Positions 29,126 through 40,755 of a stretch of 64,000 nt of DNA are shown piece by piece. Location: positions 1-64,000 of the forward strand of contig DAOUQC010000003.1 in NCBI GenBank assembly GCA_030625775.1, read 5' to 3'. Every line of letters begins with the position of its first letter. Position 1 is the first letter of the stretch. Source of the stretch: Verrucomicrobiota bacterium (GTDB taxonomy: Bacteria; Verrucomicrobiota; Verrucomicrobiia; Verrucomicrobiales; DEV007). A model generated the notes under the pieces. It was not told the DNA's origin, did not search any database, and worked only from the letters and a program-made list of their open reading frames with translations. The translations under genes and the position numbers were made by a program.

Positions 29126-31480
29126 ATGAAAATTACGACATTGAATTTTGGGTATCCGCGCATTGGGCGGAGGCGTGAGTTGAAAAAGGCGATTGAGAGC
29201 TACTGGAAAGAGCGAACGACTTTTGATGAACTGGAATCAGCTGCTGCAGATTTGCGCCAGGAGCACTGGCAAGAGCAGAAAGATGCAGGGATTGATTTGA
29301 TTCCGAGTAATGATTTTTCTTATTACGACCAAATGCTGGACTCGGTGCTTTCTTATGGAGCCATTCCGAAAAGATTTCAGTCCCCGGGTTTTGAGCATGA
29401 TTTGGATTTGTATTTTTCCATGGCTCGTGGAGTGGCAGCTCAGGAATCTCATTCTGAGGTTGGAGACTGCTCATGTGGGGAATCGACCTCAGCCATGGAG
29501 ATGACCAAATGGTATGACACCAATTACCACTATCTGGTGCCTGAGTTTGATCAGGACACCCAATTTTCTTTGCGCCACAACAAAGCGCTGCAGGAATTTG
29601 AAGAAGCCAGGGCTCTCGGTTTGGATACGATGCCGGTATTGATTGGCCCATTGACCTTTTTTTTGCTGGGAAAAACGGTGGGCGAGGGGGATTTTGATGT
29701 ATTGGATGAGCTGTTGCAGCCCTTGGTAGAAGTGATGTGCGAACAGGTGACTTCTCTAGTGAAAGCAGGTGCAAAAACGATTGCTTTTCATGAGCCCCAG
29801 CTGGTGATGGATTTGCCTCCGGGAGCTGGGTTCGGGTATCGTTATGCTTACGAGAAAATTCGTGAGGCAGTGAGTGCGGCCAGTCCGGCGGATGTGGAAG
29901 TGCGTCTGGTTCTGCTCAGCTATTTTGATGCGCTGCGTAACAATGAAAAACTGGCTTTTTCACTACCCGTCGATGTGATCCATCTTGATCTGGTACGCGC
30001 TCCTGGCCAGATTGACTGGGTGCTTTCCCATCTGCCGGAAGACAAGAGTATCTCACTGGGGATTGTGGACGGGCGCAACGTTTGGAAAAATAACTTCGAT
30101 CAATCCATTGCTGTGGTGAAACGGACGGTGGAATCTCTGGGGTCGGGGCGAGTGCTGGTAGCTCCGTCTTGCTCATTGCAGCACACCCCGATGGACCTCG
30201 ATTTGGAAACAGAAATGGATGGGGAATTGGTCGACTGGTTGGCTTTTGCCAAACAGAAACTCGAGGAAGTAAGGGTGATTGCTGCAGCTGCCGGTGGAGA
30301 GGATTCAGTCGAGCAAATTGTCCTTGCTAACAAGACCTCGTGGGAAAAACGAAGCAGCAGTGAGTCGATTCATAATCCCGAGGTGCAGGCACGTCTTGCT
30401 GGTATCGGTCCAAAGGACTGGCAGCGTGAAACTCCCTATTTGGAGCGATTCAAGCTCCAGCAGCAAAAGTTGGATCTGCCTTTGTATCCGACAACCACCA
30501 TTGGCTCTCTGCCACAGACAAGTGATGTGCGTAAAGCGCGGGCTGAAATGCGTAAAGGGCTTCTCAGTGAAGCCAACTATGATGAGTTCCTTAAAGAAAA
30601 AACTTTGGAATCCATTCGCTGGCAAGAAGAAATCGGGGTGGATGTATTGGTGCACGGTGAATTCGAGCGCAATGACATGGTTGAATATTTTGGCGAAGAG
30701 TTGGAAGGTTTTGCTTTTTCCCGATTTGGCTGGGTGCAGAGTTATGGAACCCGTTGTGTGAAACCTCCGATTATTTTTGGTGATGTGAGCCGTCCCAATG
30801 CGATGACCGTGAAGTGGACTCGTTTCGCCAAGGAGAACACCGGCCATCCGGTGAAGGGGATGTTGACAGGGCCAATCACGATACTGCAGTGGAGCTTTGT
30901 GAGGGATGACCAGTCCCGGAAGGATACGGCGTGGCAGATCGCCTTGGCGATTCGGGATGAGGTCAACGATCTTGAAGCTGCAGGGATTGATGTGATCCAG
31001 ATCGATGAGCCGGCCTTGCGGGAAGGTTTGCCTTTGAGGGAAACAAACTGGCCGGTCTATCTTGATTGGGCTACAAAAGCTTTTCGGATCTCAGCTTCCG
31101 GGGTGGACGATGCAACGCAGATTCATACTCACATGTGCTATTGCGAGTTTAATGACATCATTGGTTCAATTGCCACATTGGATGCCGATGTGATTTCCAT
31201 GGAGGCATCGCGTTCACAGATGGAATTGCTTGAGGCATTCCGTGACTTTAAGTATCCAAACGGGATTGGACCCGGTGTGTGGGATATTCACAGTCCCAGG
31301 GTTCCCGATGAAGCCGAGATGGTATCCTTGCTGGATAAAGCGTCGGCTTTGTTGCCAAGGGAAGCGATCTGGGTCAATCCCGATTGTGGTCTGAAGACCC
31401 GTGATTGGCCTGAAACCAAGGCCGGTATGGTGAATATGGTCAATGCGGCGCGTAAGCTGCGCGAAAAATATGTAGCTTAG
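29126..31480 (+). CDS. metE: Cobalamin-independent methionine synthase
   Basis: 784 aa; FGYPRIGRRRELKKAIE; TTTIGSLPQTSDVRKAR; QIDEPALREGLPLR; WVNPDCGLKTR. Confidence 0.97.
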   Translation: MKITTLNFGYPRIGRRRELKKAIESYWKERTTFDELESAAADLRQEHWQEQKDAGIDLIPSNDFSYYDQMLDSVLSYGAIPKRFQSPGFEHDLDLYFSMARGVAAQESHSEVGDCSCGESTSAMEMTKWYDTNYHYLVPEFDQDTQFSLRHNKALQEFEEARALGLDTMPVLIGPLTFFLLGKTVGEGDFDVLDELLQPLVEVMCEQVTSLVKAGAKTIAFHEPQLVMDLPPGAGFGYRYAYEKIREAVSAASPADVEVRLVLLSYFDALRNNEKLAFSLPVDVIHLDLVRAPGQIDWVLSHLPEDKSISLGIVDGRNVWKNNFDQSIAVVKRTVESLGSGRVLVAPSCSLQHTPMDLDLETEMDGELVDWLAFAKQKLEEVRVIAAAAGGEDSVEQIVLANKTSWEKRSSSESIHNPEVQARLAGIGPKDWQRETPYLERFKLQQQKLDLPLYPTTTIGSLPQTSDVRKARAEMRKGLLSEANYDEFLKEKTLESIRWQEEIGVDVLVHGEFERNDMVEYFGEELEGFAFSRFGWVQSYGTRCVKPPIIFGDVSRPNAMTVKWTRFAKENTGHPVKGMLTGPITILQWSFVRDDQSRKDTAWQIALAIRDEVNDLEAAGIDVIQIDEPALREGLPLRETNWPVYLDWATKAFRISASGVDDATQIHTHMCYCEFNDIIGSIATLDADVISMEASRSQMELLEAFRDFKYPNGIGPGVWDIHSPRVPDEAEMVSLLDKASALLPREAIWVNPDCGLKTRDWPETKAGMVNMVNAARKLREKYVA

Positions 31481-31503
31481 ATTACCCCGTGCTTGTTGAT
31501 AAA

Positions 31504-31540
31504 ACAAAAAAAGGATCGCTGAAAAGCGATCCCTTTTTTT
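31504..31540. terminator. Bidirectional intrinsic terminator between metE and tpiA
   Basis: GGATCGCT-GAAA-AGCGATCC hairpin flanked by A-run on left and T-run on right. Confidence 0.9.
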
Positions 31541-31575
31541 CTGCTTTATCGGGCAGATGATTGTTTTGTGGAATA

Positions 31576-32376
31576 TTATTCCGCCGCTTTTTCGCTATCG
31601 GCGACATACTCGACAGCCGATTTAACGATTTCATAAAAGCTGCCGGGTTCGAGGCTGGCACCGCCAACAAGAAAACCATCGATGTCATCCTGCTGGATCA
31701 ACTCGCGCGCGTTGTTAGGTTTCACACTGCCGCCGTACTGAATGCGAACTTTGTTAGCGGTGTCTTCACCATAGATTTCCGCCAGCACGCTGCGAACATA
31801 AGCATGTGTTTCTTGAGCTTGCTCGGGAGTCGCATTGCGGCCGGTGCCGATTGCCCAAACGGGTTCGTAAGCAATCACGGTGTCGGTGATGCGTCGAGCA
31901 CCGACATCTGTGAGGCAGCCTTCGAGTTGAGCTTTCAAGACGGTTTCCACTTGACCCCCGTCACGTTGTTCGAGGGTTTCTCCAATGCATAAAATAGGCT
32001 TGATGCGCGCTTCGTGGGCGGCCTGCACTTTGCGGTTGATGAATTCATTGCTTTCACCAAACAGCGCACGGCGTTCGCTGTGGCCAAGAATCACGTATTG
32101 AGTGTGCAGTTCCTTCAGCATCACTGCGCTGATTTCTCCAGTATAGGCACCTGCAGGTTCAGGAGACATGTTTTGCGCGGCAAGTGCCACGGCATCACTT
32201 TCTGAGAGGGATTTTGAAGCTTCTGCCAGGGAGACAGAGGGTGGGGCGACCACCACATCAACAGAGCTGCGGTTTTTGAAAAAGCGAAGGAAGGTCCGCA
32301 GGAAGGCATCTGTTTCCAGTGGTGCCATGTGCATTTTCCAGTTCGCGGCGATGATGTATCTGCGATTGCCAAACAT
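31576..32376 (-). CDS. tpiA: Triosephosphate isomerase
   Basis: AANWKMH; ILGHSERRALFGE; AYEPVWAIGTGRNATPEQAQE. Confidence 0.97.
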   Translation of the reverse strand: MFGNRRYIIAANWKMHMAPLETDAFLRTFLRFFKNRSSVDVVVAPPSVSLAEASKSLSESDAVALAAQNMSPEPAGAYTGEISAVMLKELHTQYVILGHSERRALFGESNEFINRKVQAAHEARIKPILCIGETLEQRDGGQVETVLKAQLEGCLTDVGARRITDTVIAYEPVWAIGTGRNATPEQAQETHAYVRSVLAEIYGEDTANKVRIQYGGSVKPNNARELIQQDDIDGFLVGGASLEPGSFYEIVKSAVEYVADSEKAAE

Positions 32377-32408
32377 AAGTATGATGAGACGTGGTTATCT
32401 AGTAGGTG

Positions 32409-33626
32409 CTATTTGTCTGAGAGTGAGGCGATGCCGGGAAGGGTTTTTCCTTCCAGTAATTCAAGGGATGCACCTCCACCGGTCGAAATAAAGGTCATTC
32501 GATCGGCGAGGCCATATTTATTTACTGCCGTGACGGAGTCTCCTCCTCCGATAATGGTGACAGCATCGGATTGGGCCATCGCTGCGGCGATCGCCTGGGT
32601 TCCTTTGGAAAATTTATCGATTTCAAATACCCCCATCGGGCCATTCCAGATGATGGTGCCAGCGGTGGCGATGACCTCAGAGAATTCTTCGATGGCGGCG
32701 GGGCCGATGTCGAGTCCCTCCCATTCGTCGTCGATGCCACCTGTACCGCCGGAATAAACGTCGGTGTATTTCACATTGGCGTTTTCACCAAAGGCATCCG
32801 CTTGCAAATTATCGGCAGGTAAAAGGAATTGGGTATTTTTTTCCTCAGCTTGTTTGAGGATGTTCAAGGCGAGTTCGAGTTTATTATTTTCGCAGATGCT
32901 TTTGCCGATCGTGTATCCCTGGGCTTTGCGGAAAGTGTAGGCCATGCCACCACCGATGATGAATGAGTCGGCTTTGTCGAGCAGGGCAGTGATGACTTCG
33001 ATTTTGTCGGAGACTTTGGCTCCACCCATGATGACCACAAAAGGGCGTTTGGGTTCGCGCAGCTCGTCCTGCAGGTATTTTAATTCTCGTTCGACGAGAA
33101 ATCCCATGGCGCAGGTATCAATAAAGGCGGTCACACCTGCGGTGGATGTGTGTGCCCGATGGGCGGTTCCGAAGGCATCATTGACAAAAATATCACCGTG
33201 GGCCGCCAGTTTGGCAGCAAAGTCCGGATTATTTGCCGTTTCTTCGTTGTGGTAGCGGACGTTTTCCAGCAGCAGGACTTGCCCGTTTTTTAATTGGGCG
33301 ACGGCAGTAGTTGCTGCATCTCCGATGCAGTCGTCAGCAAAAGCGACAGGAGCACCGAGCAGTTCACCCAGACGTTCGGCGACTGGTTGCAACGAGAATT
33401 TTGCCTGGCGTTCACCATTGGGACGTCCCAGATGAGACATCAAGATGACTTGCCCACCATTTTTAATCAGATATTCAATGGAATGCAAAGCGGCCCGGAT
33501 ACGGGTGTCATCGGTGATGATTCGCTGTGAGCCATCGTCAGAATCCTTCAAAGGCACATTGAAATCCACACGCATGAGGATGCGTTTTCCTTCAACGGTA
33601 AGATCCTGAATAGAGAGTTTGGCCAT
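32409..33626 (-). CDS. pgk: Phosphoglycerate kinase
   Basis: RVDFNVPLKD; LMSHLGRPNG; GGGDSVTAVNKYGL. Confidence 0.97.
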   Translation of the reverse strand: MAKLSIQDLTVEGKRILMRVDFNVPLKDSDDGSQRIITDDTRIRAALHSIEYLIKNGGQVILMSHLGRPNGERQAKFSLQPVAERLGELLGAPVAFADDCIGDAATTAVAQLKNGQVLLLENVRYHNEETANNPDFAAKLAAHGDIFVNDAFGTAHRAHTSTAGVTAFIDTCAMGFLVERELKYLQDELREPKRPFVVIMGGAKVSDKIEVITALLDKADSFIIGGGMAYTFRKAQGYTIGKSICENNKLELALNILKQAEEKNTQFLLPADNLQADAFGENANVKYTDVYSGGTGGIDDEWEGLDIGPAAIEEFSEVIATAGTIIWNGPMGVFEIDKFSKGTQAIAAAMAQSDAVTIIGGGDSVTAVNKYGLADRMTFISTGGGASLELLEGKTLPGIASLSDK

Positions 33627-33670
33627 TTAGTAGCAGAAATTGATTGGAACTTTATTTGAAGCGCAGTGTC

Positions 33671-33711
33671 TTAGAAAAGAAACCCGTCAGGACAAAGGCC
33701 GTCCTGACGGG
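33671..33711 (-). terminator. Intrinsic terminator downstream of gap
   Basis: CCCGTCAGGAC...GTCCTGACGGG 11-bp arms followed on minus strand by TTTCTTTTC. Confidence 0.85.
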
Positions 33712-33728
33712 AGTAAACCTTTCGGGTT

Positions 33729-34769
<1,041 letters not shown>

Positions 34770-34987
34770 TCAGATGCAGGATCTTCCGGCATTAGGTCTG
34801 TTTTACCCGGACATTTGTGCCTTCCAAACAGAGCGGCGCTAATTAAGCAATCCTAAGGCTAGCCGTCAACTACGATGATTGTGAAAATAATCGACTTCTT
34901 TAAAATGGCCTTTAACAAGCTTTAGAGCCGCTATCCACACGGTCGTGGACCTGCCATGGAGGGCTCAAGCCCGGCCACACGCAGGTT

Positions 34988-37048
34988 TCACGCTCCAGCC
35001 GGGGCCAGATCACCAGGCAGATCTCCTTCGTCACTGGCTTTGGATTTATCCTCATCCTCGACAGGCGCGCTCGTTTCCTTAGGCACTTCCGGAGGTTTTG
35101 GGCTGCTTGGTGGATTTTTCATCTCTCCATGCTCCATGATGTCGTGAATATGGCTGCCTTCGAGCGTTTCAAACTCGAGCAGTGCCTGGGCGATCATTTC
35201 CAAGTGCTCACGATTGGCGAGGATCAGTTCCATTGCTTTTTTGTAAGCATTGTCGATTAAGAGTTTCACTTCGCTATCGATTTTTTGCGCAGTGGCCTCA
35301 CTGTAATCCCGGGCGCTGCCGCCCATGTCCCGCGCAAGGAAAAGATGCTCTTGATGATTGCCGTATTCGATCATTCCCAATTCTTCACTCATGCCCCATT
35401 CACAGACCATTTTCCGGGCCTGATCAGTGGCCTGCCGGATATCTCCACTGGCACCGGTGGTGACATCTCCAAACTGGATTTCTTCAGCCACCCGGCCACC
35501 CATGGTGACGACGAGATTGTCGAGCAGTTCGTTTTTGCGATTAGTGAACTTGTCTTCCTCAGGTAACCACATGGTAGCTCCCAGAGAGGGCCCCCGGGGG
35601 ATAATTGTCACCTTGTGAAGGGGTTCGGTATTTTCCAGCAAACACAGCAAAATGGCGTGTCCAGCTTCGTGGTAGGCGGTGTTTTCCTTTTCTTTTTCAG
35701 AAATGGCTAGGCTGCGGCGTTCTTTTCCCCAACGCACCTTGTCCCGGGATTCCTCCAGTTCAGCAATGGTGATCGCTTTCAGTTCCCTGCGGGCAGCCAA
35801 CAGTGCCGCTTCGTTGATCACATTGGCCAGTTCCGCGCCAGAGTAACCTGGTGTTCCTCGGGCGATGATGCCCATATCGACGTCAGCTGCGAGTTTTACC
35901 TTTTTTGCGTGAACCTTGAGGATTGCTTCCCGGCCTTTGACATCGGGCAGATTAACGGTCACCTGGCGATCAAAGCGACCGGGACGCAACAGCGCAGGGT
36001 CAAGCACATCCGGACGGTTGGTGGCCGCGATGATGATCACACCTTCCTGAGTATCAAAACCGTCCATCTCCACCAGCAAGGCGTTCAAGGTTTGCTCGCG
36101 CTCGTCGTGTCCTCCTCCCATGCCGTGCCCACGATGGCGACCTACGGCATCGATCTCGTCAATGAAAATAATACAAGGGGCGTTTTTTTTGCCCTGTTCG
36201 AACATGTCGCGCACTCGTGAAGCACCTACGCCTACGAACATTTCTACAAAGTCGGACCCGCTGATGCTGAAAAACGGCACATCGGCTTCGCCAGCTATGG
36301 CTCTTGCCAGCAGGGTCTTGCCTGTTCCTGGGGAACCCACCAGCAGGACCCCTTTCGGGATTTGACCACCCAGGCGCTGGAATTTTTTCGGATCACGCAG
36401 GTACTCGACGATTTCCCACACTTCTTCTTTTGCTTCCTCTGCTCCGGCGACATCTTTGAAGGAGGTTTTGTTTTTGTCCATTGTCATCATTTTGGCTTTG
36501 CTTTTGCCAAAGCCCATGGCGCCTTTTCCTGCTGAACGCATCTGATGACGAAAGAGAAAATAAAGCAGGAAAATGATGAGGAACAGAGGCAGGAAAGTCA
36601 GCAGGATTGCTGACAAGGTATTGCTGTCTGCTACAAAATTGTAGATCTCAATCTGACGTTCCTTAAGCAGGGGTTTGAGTTCGTCTTCAACATAAGCCAG
36701 ATTGATAGGGGTTTTGAATTCCTGGTATTTTTCACCTTTGATCTGGTCAGCAGGATCCAGTTTGTACCAGCCCCGCAGATATTCTTCACGGGTGCCCTCC
36801 CGTTCTACCATGGATAAAAATTTCTCCGATTGTTCATCGATATGAATGCGATCCTCCTGCAGCAATTCCTTAAACTGCTTGTAGGGGATTTCCTGGACGC
36901 CAGAACCACTTCCTTTACTCCAGATGGCCAGGCCAAAAATGCCCAATGCCACGCTCAGCAGCACAAAGCCACGCCAGTTGAAGCGTGGATCGCCACCCGT
37001 GCTTTTCGGATCTTTTTCCGGAGGTTTGTTTTCGTTTTGCTCGCTCAT
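34988..37048 (-). CDS. ftsH: ATP-dependent zinc metalloprotease FtsH
   Basis: [27 protein letters not shown]. Confidence 0.97.
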   Translation of the reverse strand: MSEQNENKPPEKDPKSTGGDPRFNWRGFVLLSVALGIFGLAIWSKGSGSGVQEIPYKQFKELLQEDRIHIDEQSEKFLSMVEREGTREEYLRGWYKLDPADQIKGEKYQEFKTPINLAYVEDELKPLLKERQIEIYNFVADSNTLSAILLTFLPLFLIIFLLYFLFRHQMRSAGKGAMGFGKSKAKMMTMDKNKTSFKDVAGAEEAKEEVWEIVEYLRDPKKFQRLGGQIPKGVLLVGSPGTGKTLLARAIAGEADVPFFSISGSDFVEMFVGVGASRVRDMFEQGKKNAPCIIFIDEIDAVGRHRGHGMGGGHDEREQTLNALLVEMDGFDTQEGVIIIAATNRPDVLDPALLRPGRFDRQVTVNLPDVKGREAILKVHAKKVKLAADVDMGIIARGTPGYSGAELANVINEAALLAARRELKAITIAELEESRDKVRWGKERRSLAISEKEKENTAYHEAGHAILLCLLENTEPLHKVTIIPRGPSLGATMWLPEEDKFTNRKNELLDNLVVTMGGRVAEEIQFGDVTTGASGDIRQATDQARKMVCEWGMSEELGMIEYGNHQEHLFLARDMGGSARDYSEATAQKIDSEVKLLIDNAYKKAMELILANREHLEMIAQALLEFETLEGSHIHDIMEHGEMKNPPSSPKPPEVPKETSAPVEDEDKSKASDEGDLPGDLAPAGA

Positions 37049-37223
37049 CCTGATTTATCAAAAATACTATAGGTCTTAGTTGTCAGCAGGGCTTGTTCGA
37101 CGATACCACACCGCCAATACCATTGCAATTTCTAGAACTTGTTTGGAAAAGTGTTTGCCGCAAGCAGTTGGATATTTCTGCAGCTTTCACCCGTTGGAGG
37201 GGGGATTAGCCTTAGGTAGTTTT

Positions 37224-38171
37224 TCATGAAAGACCACCAGCATTTTCGGAGGGAGTCATTTTCCCCGTTTTCGTGAGATGGCGGACATTTGTGATCGCAG
37301 GCACAGCAGCGACAAAGAGGCTCACTCCGCCGTAGAGCAAAAGCACAAAAAGCACTCCTCCTGCAAATCCGGAATTAGCCCCCCCGAGTCCGAATAGCGA
37401 GGCGGCGATCAAGAGACTGAGGTTGATATTTTTCATGCTCGACTCGATTCCCAGGGTAGTGGAGTCAGAATGCGAAAATTTCAGCACATGGAGCGAACCT
37501 CGCAAGATGATGATTTGAATGATCAGGCAGTAGCAGAAAACCAAAAACGGAATCCGGAATCCATATGAGGCGAAGTCGATGCTGCCGCTGCCTAAAGATC
37601 CTGCCACCAGGATGCCGAGTGCCACCAGGCTCACTCGCACCATCCATTTCGAATATTTGTGTGATGTTTTCTCTTGTAGGATACGTCCTAGCACCATTCC
37701 CGCGGTGAGTGGCAGCAGGAGGAATAAAAATATTTCCTGCATGATGACCCCCACGGGCATTACGATCTCCGGTGGAATGTAATCGGAAGCAAAAACCCTC
37801 AAGATGAAAGGTGTAGTGAATAGGGCCAGTAGGGTCATCAGGCCGGTCAGGGCTACGGACAGGGCGGCGTTGCCCTTGCCAAGATGGGTGTAAATATTAG
37901 ACATCGAGCCACCTGGCATTGCTGCCACCATGAAAAAGCCAACCATGATCTCGGGCGGCAGTTTGATGAAAAAAATCATCAGCGCGGTGAGCAGGGGGAT
38001 CCCGATCAGTTGGTAAAGCAGGCCGGTGATCATTGGCTTCGGCTCCAGTATGATCTCTACGAATGCCTGGGGGCGTGTGACGAGGCCCATTCCAAACATG
38101 GCCAATACCAGTTGCGTGGAGGCGACCAGGTGATGGTAGTGGGGGTATTGTTCGAGGAGGTTTTTGATCAT
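37224..38171 (-). CDS. Bile acid:sodium symporter family protein
   Basis: 315 aa membrane protein; GLVTRPQAFVEII; MVAAMPGGSMSNIYTHLGKGNAALSV. Confidence 0.9.
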   Translation of the reverse strand: MIKNLLEQYPHYHHLVASTQLVLAMFGMGLVTRPQAFVEIILEPKPMITGLLYQLIGIPLLTALMIFFIKLPPEIMVGFFMVAAMPGGSMSNIYTHLGKGNAALSVALTGLMTLLALFTTPFILRVFASDYIPPEIVMPVGVIMQEIFLFLLLPLTAGMVLGRILQEKTSHKYSKWMVRVSLVALGILVAGSLGSGSIDFASYGFRIPFLVFCYCLIIQIIILRGSLHVLKFSHSDSTTLGIESSMKNINLSLLIAASLFGLGGANSGFAGGVLFVLLLYGGVSLFVAAVPAITNVRHLTKTGKMTPSENAGGLS

Positions 38172-38234
38172 GCAGCGCCGTAGAGAAAATCAAGCGTCAA
38201 GCTCCAGAGCATTCGTCTGCTTTTTTTGGAACGT

Positions 38235-39728
38235 TTACAGCTTGATTGTGTCTCCCTCTTTCAAGCCGCTGAGAATTTCGACTAGTTTTTCATCCGAGCG
38301 GCCGGTTTTTACCGCTTGTTTTTTACCGTTTTTCAAGTGCACAAAAGATTCCCCTTTTTCTGTTGTAACAGCTTTTTTAGGCACAGTGAGAGCCTTTTTA
38401 TTTTTGTAAATTTCAAACAATACTTTACACGACATACCAGGATAGAGACCTTTGGTATCAGTGGTGATTCCCAATGTGCCGGGAAAACCGCCGGTGGTGA
38501 GTGGTATCCGGCTCATGGATACCAGCTCGCCTTTCATGGAGGTATCGGGTGTGGCATTAGCTGTAATTTTTGCGGGCAAGCCTTTTTTGACAAGAGCCAG
38601 TTTGTTTTCAGGAATCGAGGTTTGCACTCGCAAAGCCTGTGTTTGCACCACCGACATAAACACTTCGTGCGGCATCAGTTTTCCCCCGGGTATCAGTTTT
38701 TTTCCCACCATGGAGGCGGTAGCCCATTTACCGCGGGTATTGGCTCCATAATATACGACACCGTCATGGGGGGCTCTGATGGTACAGGCGGTGAGATCTT
38801 TTTTCATGTCAGCCAAATTTTCGGAGGATTCTGTTTGGTCGCGTTTCATTTTTTCAACTTCAAGGCGCTTTTTGTTGAGCGATTGCGGAAGGGATTCGGA
38901 TAACTTCTCCCAGGCAATTTCAGCAGATTTGGTCCGGTCACGAAGGCTCAGGTGTTCTCGCGGCAAGGTGGTGTTAAGGGTGCGGGCTGTTGAAAGTTTC
39001 ATTGAATCCATTCGGAACTGGGCACCTTCAACACTGTTTTTTGCGCGGGTCACGATGATCTCTTCGGTTTCTTCAGTTAGATCGTCAGCGGCATACATTT
39101 TTTGCAATTGCTCCAATTCTTCTCTCGCATAGGACAAGTACTGCGAAGATTGCTTCAGGTTCTGGCTGGCAGCTTTTTCACGGTGTGCACGGTCGGTTTT
39201 TTCGAAGTAAGCTAAATCTTCTTTCGCTTGTTCCTTGGAGCGTTTCTGGTTGGCGAGGTTTACCGGGGTCCATTTCTCAAGTTCGATTAATTCCAGTTCA
39301 GCCAGTTTTAACCCCAGGTTCGAAAGAGGCTGGGCGAGTTCAGCTTTGCGAATCGCCTTTGCCAGCTTTTTCGTTTCGAGTTCAACGAGGACGTCACCTT
39401 TTTTGACTTCCGATCCGTGGGAAACAGCTTTGACGACGGACATGGAATTCCACATTTCCGGTGCCAGGCTTATAGGGCTTGCTTTGACTGCGTCAAAGAT
39501 GCCGGCGAGCTCGACTTTGATTTCAAACAGTCCTTTTTTCAGGGTGTGGGTAGCGGGTGTGGTGGGCTTGGTTGCAGATGGTTTCGAGTCGGCCTGTCCT
39601 TTTGTCTTTGTTTTTGCCTCAACTGGAGGGGTGTTTTTTTTCGCAGGTACAGGATCGGCGGCTGACAAGGTGTGGCTGGTCATCAGGGATAGACCTGTAG
39701 CTATGGCGTAAATAAGTAGGGCTTTCAT
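38235..39728 (-). CDS. HlyD/RND-type periplasmic adaptor-like protein
   Basis: Signal peptide; KGDVLVELETKKLAKAI biotinyl-lipoyl-like motif, coiled coil, IRAPHDGVVYY, C-terminal beta-barrel. Confidence 0.85.
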   Translation of the reverse strand: MKALLIYAIATGLSLMTSHTLSAADPVPAKKNTPPVEAKTKTKGQADSKPSATKPTTPATHTLKKGLFEIKVELAGIFDAVKASPISLAPEMWNSMSVVKAVSHGSEVKKGDVLVELETKKLAKAIRKAELAQPLSNLGLKLAELELIELEKWTPVNLANQKRSKEQAKEDLAYFEKTDRAHREKAASQNLKQSSQYLSYAREELEQLQKMYAADDLTEETEEIIVTRAKNSVEGAQFRMDSMKLSTARTLNTTLPREHLSLRDRTKSAEIAWEKLSESLPQSLNKKRLEVEKMKRDQTESSENLADMKKDLTACTIRAPHDGVVYYGANTRGKWATASMVGKKLIPGGKLMPHEVFMSVVQTQALRVQTSIPENKLALVKKGLPAKITANATPDTSMKGELVSMSRIPLTTGGFPGTLGITTDTKGLYPGMSCKVLFEIYKNKKALTVPKKAVTTEKGESFVHLKNGKKQAVKTGRSDEKLVEILSGLKEGDTIKL

Positions 39729-39800
39729 GTTTTGTATCGCAGCATCGGCCATATTGAAGGAAATGGAAAGTGCAGAATCAGTGGTGTTCACGGAAGGGGT

Positions 39801-39921
39801 CTGCAAAAAAAAAACCGCTCGGTCTTTGCGGGCCGAGCGGTTTTGAAACATGAAACACAAACAAATAGCTACCGAGTAAGTAACTCATATTAAATAAATC
39901 TAAATATTTAAGAAAAGTCAA
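39801..39921 (-). ncRNA. Putative intergenic small RNA or transcribed leader
   Basis: Minus strand: TTGACT (39921-39916), 17-nt spacer, TTTATT (39898-39893), then ~80 nt ending in CCGCTCGG...CCGAGCGG hairpin and T10 tract. Confidence 0.4.
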
Positions 39922-40023
39922 TATTATTTTGGTAAGATGGATAATATGACTCTGCTCAATGAAAAAAAACCTTCGTTTTGTAATGATTGGTGGTAATGAT
40001 GAGTCTTGTTCCATCATCAATTT

Positions 40024-40740
40024 ATGAAGACTAAAAAGAACCTATCCCGGCCTGTCAGGATATCTCTAGCGACTCATTTGTGCCGGGGGGGGCTGTTGGC
40101 AGTTTTTGCAATTCTTGGCATCAGTTGTGCCTCCACTGATCTGGGGGAGTACAACGCTCCAGCTTATCGCCCTACCAATCAGAAAAATGTGAGGGTTAAG
40201 GTCAGTCTGCAGAACCGGATGGTCTATGTCATGGAAGGAAACCGGGCTCTGCTCGTTACACCGACGGCGATAGGCAAACCCGGGCATGAAACTCCGCTGG
40301 GGAATTTTAAAGCGTTTAATCGGATCGAGAAAAAACGATCTAATACGTATGGCTATTTTGTGAAGGGTAATCAGATCGTTCCTGGTAAAAGTTCCAATAT
40401 GCCGAGAGGGCACCGTTACGTGGGATTTCCCATGCCTTATTGGGTGGAGTTCAAATCGGCATACGGATTCCATGCCGGCTCAGTCTGGCCAGTGCCTCGA
40501 TCACATGGCTGCTTGCGGTTGCACCCGAATGTGGCACCCAAGTTTTTTGCTTTAGTGCCAGCGGGGACTCTGATCAACATTGCGCAAACCCAGCGTGAGG
40601 ATCTGACTCTGGGGAAAAATGTCAGACGCCCGACCGATTATGCCGATCCGGATCCACCTAAACCGGTGATGATTTCTGCAGGTGCGTTTCCTCCGCCAAA
40701 AGGGCCGATTTTTTCTGGAGGGGGAACTGTTTCGCACTAG
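40024..40740 (+). CDS. L,D-transpeptidase family (YkuD), lipoprotein-like signal
   Basis: ILGISCAST lipobox-like; VWPVPRSHGCLRLHP active-site motif. Confidence 0.9.
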   Translation: MKTKKNLSRPVRISLATHLCRGGLLAVFAILGISCASTDLGEYNAPAYRPTNQKNVRVKVSLQNRMVYVMEGNRALLVTPTAIGKPGHETPLGNFKAFNRIEKKRSNTYGYFVKGNQIVPGKSSNMPRGHRYVGFPMPYWVEFKSAYGFHAGSVWPVPRSHGCLRLHPNVAPKFFALVPAGTLINIAQTQREDLTLGKNVRRPTDYADPDPPKPVMISAGAFPPPKGPIFSGGGTVSH

Positions 40741-40755
40741 TAAATTTTCATATTA

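Noticed and set aside
29133-29774. 213-aa minus-strand ORF inside metE
   Set aside because: Antisense to conserved metE; no domain.
39778-40020. 80-aa minus-strand ORF between efflux adaptor and L,D-transpeptidase
   Set aside because: Runs through a strong terminator hairpin and T10 tract; more likely non-coding, though a short leader peptide within it is mentioned under the sRNA finding.
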